From: Auanema rhodensis
Taxonomy: Eukaryota; Nematoda; Chromadorea; Rhabditida; Rhabditidae
Assembly (NCBI GenBank): GCA_964057225.1
Contig: OZ059894.1
Span: 18,568,476 to 18,632,475 of the forward strand
Reading direction: 5' to 3'
DNA: 64,000 nt
Every line of letters begins with the position of its first letter. Positions within the stretch are counted from its first letter, which is position 1. The position numbers were made by a program, and so were the translations under genes. Positions 40,824 through 50,020 of the stretch are shown here, one piece after another. The notes beneath the pieces are model-generated. The model was not told the origin of the DNA and made no database searches. It worked only from the letters and a program-made list of their open reading frames with translations.

Positions 40824-41015
40824 TTGAAAAATGATGCATTAGTGTATGTTGAGTTTCCATGTACACTCAACATTGCTTCCAAAAACATTTTGACAAAAAT
40901 TTTTTCGAAAAATTTCAAAATAATTTATCAAAAAGTAGATGTTTTTAGTTTCCTTTTTTCAAGGCAAAGACGATGGACAATGTTATTCAACGAAAAAATT
41001 AATTCTTCAGGGTGA
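40824..41015 (+). other. 63-codon open frame (TAG to TAT), copy 2 of 4
   Basis: Predicted peptide identical to the 39465 copy and 1359 bp downstream, matching the higher-order repeat period. TTG start. It is a consequence of array amplification rather than a separate gene. Confidence 0.85.
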
Positions 41016-41853
41016 AAATCGAGGATATAAGTGTGAACTTATATCAGTTGATATCTCGGTGCATTTTTAAGCTAGCGCAAATCTGATAACACAGATCGAT
41101 GCAGCTTAAAAATCCGCATCGAATGCACTATACTACATTGAGAAACGCTTAATACAAAAATTAGTTATGATCGTTTGAAACATGATGCATTGCTTCAACA
41201 TTGCTTCCAAAAACATTTTGACAAAAATTTTTTCGAAAAATTTCAAAATAATTTAGCAAAAAGTAGATGTTTTTAGTTTCCTTTTTTCAAGGCAAAGACG
41301 ATGGACAATGTTATTCAACGAAAAAATTAATTCTTCAGGGTGAAAATCGAGGATATAAGTGTGAACTTATATCAGTTGATATCTCGGTGCATTTTTAAGC
41401 TAGCGCAAATCTGATAACACAGATCAACGCAGCTTAAAAATCCGCATCGAATGCACTATACTACATTGAGAAACGCTCAAAACAAAAATTAGTTATGATC
41501 GTTTGAAAAATGATGCATTAGTGTATGTTGAGTTTCCATGTACACTCAACATTGCTTCCAAAAACATTTTGACAAAAATTTTTTCGAAAAATTTCAAAAT
41601 AATTTAGCAAAAAGTAGATGTTTTTAGTTTCCTTTTTTCAAGGCAAAGACGATGGACAATGTTATTCAACGAAAAAATTAATTCTTCAGGGTGAAAATCG
41701 AGGATATAAGTGTGAACTTATATCAGTTGATATCTCGGTGCATTTTTAAGCTAGCGCAAATCTGATAACACAGATCGACGCAGCTTAAAAATCCGCATCG
41801 AATGCACTATACTACATTGAGAAACGCTCAAAACAAAAATTAGTTATGATCGT

Positions 41854-42045
41854 TTGAAAAATGATGCATTAGTGTATGTTGAGTTTCCATGTACACTCAA
41901 CATTGCTTCCAAAAACATTTTGACAAAAATTTTTTCGAAAAATTTCAAAATAATTTATCAAAAAGTAGATGTTTTTAGTTTCCTTTTTTCAAGGCAAAGA
42001 CGATGGACAATGTTATTCAACGAAAAAATTAATTCTTCAGGGTGA
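41854..42045 (+). other. 63-codon open frame (TAG to TAT), copy 3 of 4
   Basis: Lies in the extra three-unit copy, 1030 bp after copy 2. The peptide is identical. The host unit (41902) ends with a full-length tail and a private 'aattcgttatg', unlike the other three hosts, which are short-tailed. Confidence 0.85.
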
Positions 42046-43235
42046 AAATCGAGGATATAAGTGTGAACTTATATCAGTTGATATCTCGGTGCATTTTTAA
42101 GCTAGCGCAAATCTGATAACACAGATCGACGCAGCTTAAAAATCCGCATCGAATGCACTATACTACATTGAGAAACGCTCAAAACAAAAATTCGTTATGA
42201 TCGTTTGAAAAATGATGCATTAGTGTATGTTGAGTTTCCATGTACACTCAACATTGCTTCCAAAAACATTTTGACAAAAATTTTTTCGAGAAATTTCAAA
42301 ATAATTTAGCAAAAAGTAGATGTTTTTAGATTCCTTTTTTTCAAGGCAAAGACGATGGACAATGTTATTCAACGAAAAAATTAATTCTTCAGGGTGAAAA
42401 TCGAGGATATAAGTGTGAACTTATATCAGTTGATATCTCGGTGCATTTTTAAGCTAGCGCAAATCTGATAACACAGATCAACGCAGCTTAAAAATCCGCA
42501 TCGAATGCACTATACTACATTGAGAAACGCTCAAAACAAAAATTAGTTATGATTGTTTGAAACATGATGCATTGCTTCAACATTGCTTCCAAAAACATTT
42601 TGACAAAAATTTTTTCGAAAAATTTCAAAATAATTTAGCAAAAAGTAGATGTTTTTAGTTTCCTTTTTTCAAGGCAAAGACGATGGACAATGTTATTCAA
42701 CGAAAAAATTAATTCTTCAGGGTGAAAATCGAGGATATAAGTGTGAACTTATATCAGTTGATATCTCGGTGCATTTTTAAGCTAGCGCAAATCTGATAAC
42801 ACAGATCAACGCAGCTTAAAAATCCGCATCGAATGCACTATACTACATTGAGAAACGCTCAAAACAAAAATTAGTTATGATCGTTTGAAAAATGATGCAT
42901 TAGTGTATGTTGAGTTTCCATGTACACTCAACATTGCTTCCAAAAACATTTTGACAAAAATTTTTTCGAAAAATTTCAAAATAATTTAGCAAAAAGTAGA
43001 TGTTTTTAGTTTCCTTTTTTCAAGGCAAAGACGATGGACAATGTTATTCAACGAAAAAATTAATTCTTCAGGGTGAAAATCGAGGATATAAGTGTGAACT
43101 TATATCAGTTGATATCTCGGTGCATTTTTAAGCTAGCGCAAATCTGATAACACAGATCGACGCAGCTTAAAAATCCGCATCGAATGCACTATACTACATT
43201 GAGAAACGCTCAAAACAAAAATTAGTTATGATCGT

Positions 43236-43427
43236 TTGAAAAATGATGCATTAGTGTATGTTGAGTTTCCATGTACACTCAACATTGCTTCCAAAAACAT
43301 TTTGACAAAAATTTTTTCGAAAAATTTCAAAATAATTTATCAAAAAGTAGATGTTTTTAGTTTCCTTTTTTCAAGGCAAAGACGATGGACAATGTTATTC
43401 AACGAAAAAATTAATTCTTCAGGGTGA
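43236..43427 (+). other. 63-codon open frame (TAG to TAT), copy 4 of 4
   Basis: Identical peptide, in the last copy of the 4-monomer repeat. The host unit (43284) is the final short-tailed unit in the window. Confidence 0.85.
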
Positions 43428-43611
43428 AAATCGAGGATATAAGTGTGAACTTATATCAGTTGATATCTCGGTGCATTTTTAAGCTAGCGCAAATCTGATA
43501 ACACAGATCGATGCAGCTTAAAAATCCGCATCGAATGCACTATACTACATTGAGAAACGCTTAATACAAAAATTAGTTATGATCGTTTGAAACATGATGC
43601 ATTGCTTCAAC

Positions 43612-44053
43612 ATTGCTTCCAAAAACATTTTGACAAAAATTTTTTCGAAAAATTTCAAAATAATTTAGCAAAAAGTAGATGTTTTTGATGCATTGCTTCA
43701 ACATTGCTTCCAAAAACATTTTGACAAAAATTTTTTCGAAACATTTCAAAATAATTTAGCAAAAAGTAGATGTTTTTAGATTCCTTTTTTCAAGGCAAAG
43801 ACGATGGACAATGTTATTCAACGAAAAAATTAATTCTTCAGGGTGAAAATCGAGGATATAAGTGTGAACTTATATCAGTTGATATCTCGGTGCATTTTTA
43901 AGCTAGCGCAAATCTGATAACACAGATCGACGCAGCTTAAAAATCCGCATCGAATGCACTATACTACATTGAGAGACGCTTAAAACAAAAATTAGTTATG
44001 ATCGTTTGAAAAATGATGCATTAGTGTATGTTGAGTTTCCATGTACACTCAAC
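43612..44053 (+). repeat. Domain boundary: last 91-bp unit and hybrid monomer
   Basis: The last 91-bp unit (43612-43702) is followed by a unit (43703-44053) that begins with the mosaic-domain 'cgaaacattt' variant and ends with 'gagagacgcttaaaac', a right-domain variant. The switch between haplotypes therefore falls inside this single monomer. After it, no short or 91-bp unit occurs to the end of the window. Confidence 0.85.
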
Positions 44054-47000
44054 ATTGCTTCCAAAAACATTTTGACAAAAATTTTTTCGAAAAATTTCAA
44101 AATAATTTAGCAAAAAGTAGATGTTTTTAGATTTCTTTTTTCAAGGCAAAGACGATGGACAATGTTATTCAACGAAAAAAATAATTCTTCAGGGTGAAAA
44201 TCGAGGATATAAGTGTGAACTTATATCAGTTGATATCTCGGTGCATTTTCAAGCTAGCGCAAATCTGATAACACAGATCGACGCAGCTTAAAAATCCGCA
44301 TCGAAAGCACTATACTATATTGAGAAACGCTTAATACAAAAATTAGTTATGATCGTTTGAAAAATGATGCATTAGTGTATGTTGAGTTTCCATGTACACT
44401 CAACATTGCTTCCAAAAACATTTTGACAAAAATTTTTTCGAAAAATTTCAAAATAATTTAGCAAAAAGTAGATGTTTTTAGATTCCTTTTTTCAAGGCAA
44501 AGACGATGGACAATGTTATTCAACGAAAAAATTAATTCTTCAGGGTGAAAATCGAGGATAGAAGTGTGAACTTATATCAGTTGATATCTCGGTGCATTTT
44601 TAAGCTAGCGCAAATCTGATAACACAGATCGACGCAGCTTAAAAATCCGCATCGAATGCACTATACTACATTGAGAAACGCTTAATACAAAAATTAGTTA
44701 TGATCTTTGAAAAATGATGCATTAGTGTATGTTGAGTTTCCATGTACACTCAACATTGCTTCCAAAAACATTTTGACAAAAATTTTTTCGAAAAATTTCA
44801 AAATAATTTAGCAAAAAGTAGATGTTTTTAGATTCCTTTTTTCAAGGCAAAGACGATGGACAATGTTATTCAACGAAAAAATTAATTCTTCAGGGTGAAA
44901 ATCGAGGATATAAGTGTGAACTTATATCAGTTGATATCTCGGTGCATTTTTAAGCTAGCGCAAATCTGTTAACACAGATCAACGCAGCTTAAAAATCCGC
45001 ATTGAATGCACTATACTACATTGAAAAACGCTTAATACAAAAATTAGTTATGATCGTTTGAAAAATGATGCATTAGTGTATGTTGAGTTTCCATGTACAC
45101 TCAACATTGCTTCCAAAAACATTTTGACAAAACTTTTTTCGAAAAATTTCAAAATAATTTAGCAAAAAGTAGATGTTTTTAGATTCCTTTTTTCAAGGCA
45201 AAGACGATGGACAATGTTATTCAACGAAAAAATTAATTCTTCAGGGTGAAAATCGAGGATAGAAGTGTGAACTTATATCAGTTGATATCTCGGTGCATTT
45301 TTAAGCTAGCGCAAATCTATAACACAGATCGACGCAGCTTAAAAATCCGCATCGAATGCACTATACTACATTGAGAAACGCTTAATACAAAAATTAGTTA
45401 TGATCGTTTGAAAAATGATGCATTAGTGTATGTTGAGTTTCCATGTACACTCAACATTGCTTCCAAAAACATTTTGACAAAAATTTTTTCGAAAAATTTC
45501 AAAATAATTTAGCAAAAAGTAGATGTTTTTAGATTCCTTTTTTCAAGGCAAAGACGATGGACAATGTTATTCAACGAAAAAATTAATTCTTCAGGGTGAA
45601 AATCGAGGATATAAGTGTGAACTTATATCAGTTGATATCTCGGTGCATTTTTAAGCTAGCGCAAATCTGTTAACACAGATCAACGCAGCTTAAAAATCCG
45701 CATTGAATGCACTATACTACATTGAAAAACGCTTAATACAAAAATTAGTTATGATCGTTTGAAAAATGATGCATTAGTGTATGTTGAGTTTCCATGTACA
45801 CTCAACATTGCTTCCAAAAACATTTTGACAAAAATTTTTTCGAAAAATTTCAAAATAATTTAGCAAAAAGTAGATGTTTTTAGATTCCTTTTTTCAAGGC
45901 AAAGACGATGGACAATGTTATTCAACGAAAAAATTAATTCTTCAGGGTGAAAATCGAGGATATAAGTGTGAACTTATATCAGTTGATAGCTCGGTGCATT
46001 TTTAAGCTAGCGCAAATCTGTTAACACAGATCAACGCAGCTTAAAAATCCGCATTGAATGCACTATACTACATTGAAAAACGCTTAATACAAAAATTAGT
46101 TATGATCGTTTGAAAAATGATGCATTAGTGTATGTTGAGTTTCCATGTACACTCAACATTGCTTCCAAAAACATTTTGACAAAACTTTTTTCGAAAAATT
46201 TCAAAATAATTTAGCAAAAAGTAGATGTTTTTAGATTCCTTTTTACAAGGCAAAGACGATGGACAATGTTATTCAACGAAAAAATTAATTCTTCAGGGTG
46301 AAAATCGAGGATAGAAGTGTGAACTTATATCAGTTGATATCTCGGTGCATTTTTAAGCTAGCGCAAATCTGATAACACAGATCGACGCAGCTTAAAAATC
46401 CGCATCGAATGCACTATACTACATTGAGAAACGCTTAATACAAAAATTAGTTATGATCGTTTGAAAAATGATGCATTAGTGTATGTTGAGTTTCCATGTA
46501 CACTCAACATTGCTTCCAAAAACATTTTGACAAAAATTTTTTCCAAAAATTTCAAAATAATTTAGCAAAAAGTAGATGTTTTTAGATTCCTTTTTTCAAG
46601 GCAAAGACGATGGACAATGTTATTCAACGAAAAAATTAATTCTTCAGGGTGAAAATCGAGGATATAAGTGTGAACTTATATCAGTTGATATCTCGGTGCA
46701 TTTTTAAGCTAGCGCAAATCTGATAACACAGATCGACGCAGCTTAAAAATCCGCATCGAATGCACTATACTACATTGAGAAACGCTTAATACAAAAATTA
46801 GTTATGATCGTTTGAAAAATGATGCATTAGTGTATGTTGAGTTTCCATGTACACTCAACATTGCTTCCAAAAACATTTTGACAAAACTTTTTTCGAAAAA
46901 TTTCAAAATAATTTAGCAAAAAGTAGATGTTTTTAGATTCCTTTTTTCGAGGCAAAGACGATGGACAATGTTATTCAACGAAAAAATTAATTCTTCAGGG

Positions 47001-47210
47001 TGAAAATCGAGGATATAAGTGTAAACTTATATCAGTTGATATCTCGGTGCATTTTTAAGCTAGCGCAAATCTGATAACACAGATCGACGCAGCTTAAAAA
47101 TCCGCATCGAATGCACTATACTACATTGAGAAACGCTTAATACAAAAATTAGTTATGATCGTTTGAAAAATGATGCATTAGTGTATGTTGTGTTTCCATG
47201 TACACTCAAC
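44054..47210 (+). repeat. Right domain, part 1: full-length units
   Basis: Nine units, two of them 350 bp: a lost base in 'gatctttga' (44405 unit) and another in 'ctataac' (45106 unit). Variants unique to the right domain appear here: 'gacaaaactttttt' (45106, 46158, 46860), 'gcattgaatg' with 'ttgaaaaacg' (44755, 45456, 45807), 'gatagctcgg' (45807), 'tttttacaagg' (46158) and 'aaagcac' (44054). The 45807-46508 pair recurs at 55635-56336, exactly 28 monomers (9828 bp) away. Confidence 0.85.
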
Positions 47211-49316
47211 ATTGCTTCCAAAAACATTTTGACAAAAATTTTTTCGAAAAATTTCAAAATAATTTAGCAAAAAGTAGATGTTTTTAGATTCCTTTTTTTA
47301 AGGCAAAGACGATGGACAATGTTATTCAACGAAAAAATTAATTCTTCAGGGTGAAAATCGAGGATATAAGTGTGAACTTATATCAGTTGATATCTCGGTG
47401 CATTTTTAAGCTAGCGCAAATCTGATAACACAGATCGACGCAGCTTAAAAATCCGCATCGAATGCACTATACTATATTGAGAAACGCTTAATACAAAAAT
47501 TAGTTATGATCGTTTGAAAAATGATGCATTAGTGTATGTTGAGTTTCCATGTACACTCAACATTGCTTCCAAAAACATTTTGACAAAAATTTTTTCGAAA
47601 AATTTCAAAATAATTTAGCAAAAAGTAGATGTTTTTAGATTCCTTTTTTCAAGGCAAAGACGATGGACAATGTTATTCAACGAAAAAATTAATTCTTCAG
47701 GGTGAAAATCGAGGATATATGTGTGAACTTATATCAGTTGATATCTCGGTGTATTTTTAAGCTAGCGCAAATCTGTTATAACAGATCAACGCAGCTTAAA
47801 AATCCGCATCGAATGCACTATACTACATTGAGAGACGCTTAAAACAAAAATTAGTTATGATCGTTTGAAAAATGATGCATTAGTGTATGTTGAGTTTCCA
47901 TGTACACTCAACATTGCTTCCAAAAACATTTTGACAAAATTTTTTTCGAAAAATTTCAAAATAATTTAGCAAAAAGTAGATGTTTTTAGATTCCTTTTTT
48001 CGAGGCAAAGACGATGGACAATGTTATTCAACGAAAAAATTAATTCTTCAGGGTGAAAATCGAGGATATAAGTGTGAACTTATATCAGTTGATATCTCGG
48101 TGTATTTTTAAGCTAGCGCAAATCTGATAACACAGATCGACGCAGCTTAAAAATCCGCATCGAATGCACTATACTACATTGAAAAACGCTTAATACAAAA
48201 ATTAGTTATGATCGTTTGAAAAATGATGCATTAGTGTATGTTGAGTTTCCATGTACACTCAACATTGCTTCCAAAAACATTTTGACAAAAATTTTTTCGA
48301 AAAATTTCAAAATAATTTAGCAAAAAGTAGATGTTTTTAGATTCCTTTTTTTAAGGCAAAGACGATGGACAATGTTATTCAACGAAAAAATTAATTCTTC
48401 AGGGTGAAAATCGAGGATATAAGTGTGAACTTATATCAGTTGATATCTCGGTGCATTTTTAAGCTAGCGCAAATCTGATAACACAGATCGACGCAGCTTA
48501 AAAATCCGCATCGAATGCACTATACTATATTGAGAAACGCTTAATACAAAAATTAGTTATGATCGTTTGAAAAATGATGCATTAGTGTATGTTGAGTTTC
48601 CATGTACACTCAACATTGCTTCCAAAAACATTTTGACAAAAATTTTTTCGAAAAATTTCAAAATAATTTAGCAAAAAGTAGATGTTTTTAGATTCCTTTT
48701 TTCAAGGCAAAGACGATGGACAATGTTATTCAACGAAAAAATTAATTCTTCAGGGTGAAAATCGAGGATATATGTGTGAACTTATATCAGTTGATATCTC
48801 GGTGTATTTTTAAGCTAGCGCAAATCTGTTATAACAGATCAACGCAGCTTAAAAATCCGCATCGAATGCACTATACTACATTGAGAGACGCTTAAAACAA
48901 AAATTAGTTATGATCGTTTGAAAAATGATGCATTAGTGTATGTTGAGTTTCCATGTACACTCAACATTGCTTCCAAAAACATTTTGACAAAATTTTTTTC
49001 GAAAAATTTCAAAATAATTTAGCAAAAAGTAGATGTTTTTAGATTCCTTTTTTCAAGGCAAAGACGATGGACAATGTTATTCAACGAAAAAATTAATTCT
49101 TCAGGGTGAAAATCGAGGATATATGTGTGAACTTATATCAGTTGATATCTCGGTGTATTTTTAAGCTAGCGCAAATCTGTTATAACAGATCAACGCAGCT
49201 TAAAAATCCGCATCGAATGCACTATACTACATTGAAAAACGCTTAATACAAAAATTAGTTATGATCGTTTGAAAAATGATGCATTAGTGTATGTTGAGTT
49301 TCCATGTACACTCAAC
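47211..49316 (+). repeat. 3-monomer duplication (1053 bp), two copies
   Basis: Units at 47211, 47562 and 47913 correspond to 48264, 48615 and 48966. Position one has 'tttttttaagg' and 'tactatattg'; position two has 'gatatatg', 'ctgttataac' and 'gagagacg'; position three has 'aaaattttttt' and 'ttgaaaaacg'. The third units differ in the middle ('ctgataac' at 47913, 'ctgttataac' at 48966), so there has been some exchange inside the copy. Confidence 0.85.
47771..47786. other. Perfect 16-bp palindrome ATCTGTTATAACAGAT
   Basis: At monomer 210-225 most units have ATCTG and CAGAT separated by six bases. In eight right-domain units the centre has changed so that the whole 16 bp is a perfect palindrome: 47771, 48824, 49175, 51281, 54440, 54791, 57248 and 58652 (starts). 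All eight also have 'gatatatg' and 'gtgtattttt', and six have 'gagagacgcttaaaac', so they form one haplotype. This is compatible with a dimeric binding site, but no binding protein is known. Confidence 0.8.
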
Positions 49317-49667
49317 ATTGCTTCCAAAAACATTTTGACAAAACTTTTTTCGAAAAATTTCAAAATAATTTAGCAAAAAGTAGATGTTTTTAGATTCCTT
49401 TTTTCAAGGCAAAGACGATGGACAATGTTATTCAACGAAAAAATTAATTCTTCAGGGTGAAAATCGAGGATAGAAGTGTGAACTTATATCAGTTGATATC
49501 TCGGTGCATTTTTAAGCTAGCGCAAATCTGATAACACAGATCGACGCAGCTTAAAAATCCGCATCGAATGCACTATACTACATTGAGAAACGCTTAATAC
49601 AAAAATTAGTTATGATCGTTTGAAAAATGATGCATTAGTGTATGTTGAGTTTCCATGTACACTCAAC

Positions 49668-50018
49668 ATTGCTTCCAAAAACATTTTGACAAAAATTTTT
49701 TCGAAAAATTTCAAAATAATTTAGCAAAAAGTAGATGTTTTTAGATTCCTTTTTTCAAGGCAAAGACGATGGACAATGTTATTCAACGAAAAAATTAATT
49801 CTTCAGGGTGAAAATCGAGGATATAAGTGTGAACTTATATCAGTTGATATCTCGGTGCATTTTTAAGCTAGCGCAAATCTGATAACACAGATCGACGCAG
49901 CTTAAAAATCCGCATCGAATGCACTATACTACATTGAGAAACGCTTAATACAAAAATTAGTTATGATCGTTTGAAAAATGATGCATTAGTGTATGTTGAG
50001 TTTCCATGTACACTCAAC
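49668..50018 (+). repeat. Reference monomer of the satellite (consensus-like unit)
   Basis: This unit equals the majority base at every diagnostic site I compared, so I use it as reference for monomer coordinates 1-351. It has 57 G and 53 C (31.3% G+C) and 12 CpG dinucleotides. Landmarks are: an A-tract/T-tract cluster at monomer 10-75; a six-T run at 83-88, which is a length-variable site; a GATATC palindrome at 179-184; a GCTAGC palindrome at 200-205; an ATCTG/CAGAT inverted repeat at 210-225; and a 9-bp-arm hairpin spanning 326-351 and the first two bases of the next unit. The two halves (1-175 and 176-351) do not resemble each other by eye, so I see no dimeric substructure. The length is a multiple of three, so reading frames stay in phase across full units. 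Confidence 0.95.
49677..49742 (+). other. Phased A/T-tract cluster (reference copy)
   Basis: Monomer 10-75 holds successive tracts AAAAA, ATTTT, AAAAATTTTTT, AAAAATTT, AAAATAATTT, AAAAA and TTTTT, with neighbours roughly 10-13 bases apart. Tracts at near-helical spacing are known to curve DNA and influence nucleosome positioning. The 91-bp variant keeps essentially this cluster and little else. Curvature is an inference from spacing only. Confidence 0.55.
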
Positions 50019-50020
50019 AT
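49993..50020 (+). other. Hairpin-forming inverted repeat at monomer tail (reference copy)
   Basis: ATGTTGAGT and ACTCAACAT are perfect 9-bp arms around a 10-base loop, spanning monomer 326-351 and the first two bases of the next unit. An overlapping alternative pairs AGTGTA (321-326) with TACACT (342-347). It occurs in full-tailed units, with one arm mismatch in the 'gttgtgtttcc' units, and is absent from all 34 short and 18 truncated units. Its role is unknown; it could be a protein-binding or breakage-prone site. Confidence 0.75.

Larger units (their letters stand above)
5617..43611 (+). repeat. 328/329-bp monomer variant lacking the tail hairpin (34 units)
   Basis: These units have the 26-bp segment at monomer 321-346 replaced by 'gct'. 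They start at 5617, 5946, 6716, 7045, 8167, 8495, 9265, 9594, 14578, 14906, 16730, 17058, 21338, 21667, 22086, 22414, 23628, 24047, 28424, 28753, 30928, 31698, 32026, 32355, 34530, 36353, 37384, 37713, 38483, 39513, 39841, 40872, 42253 and 43284. Most also have 'gaaacatg' for 'gaaaaatg' just upstream of the junction. None occurs in 1-5616, 17387-21337 or 43612-64000. The identical breakpoint in every case points to a single origin followed by copying. Confidence 0.93.
38483..43611 (+). repeat. 4-monomer higher-order repeat (about 1.36 kb) tagged by A78T
   Basis: Copies start at 38483 (1358 bp), 39841 (1359 bp) and 42253 (1359 bp), with an extra three-unit copy at 41200-42252. Within a complete copy the order is a short unit with 'gattgtttgaaacatg', two full 'tttttagtttcc' units, then a short 'aatttatcaaaa' unit. 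Twelve of 14 units have monomer A78 changed to T ('tagtttcc'), which is seen nowhere else in the window. The near-identity of copies and the private tags suggest the youngest amplification here. Confidence 0.9.
6274..43702 (+). repeat. 91-bp truncated monomer variant (18 units)
   Basis: Each unit is monomer 1-75 followed directly by the tail 'gatgcattgcttcaac', so about 237 bp of a short unit is missing. Starts are 6274, 7373, 8823, 9922, 15234, 17386, 21995, 22742, 23537, 23956, 24376, 25171, 29081, 31256, 32683, 34858, 38041 and 43612. I measured exactly 91 bp at 6274-6364, and the next landmark falls 91 bp later each time. The breakpoint ('gatgtttttgatgcattg') is the same in all copies. 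Sixteen of them follow a short-tailed unit; the copies at 23537 and 25171 follow full-tailed units. Confidence 0.93.

Noticed and set aside
11019-43427. Five 63-codon open frames as real protein genes
   Set aside because: They start with TTG, the first ATG is at residue 50, and they exist only where one TAG is mutated in the repeat.
49668-50018. Hammerhead ribozyme in the monomer, as found in some satellites
   Set aside because: The nearest core is CTGATAA, which lacks the conserved G of CUGANGA, and flanking helices are not evident on either strand.
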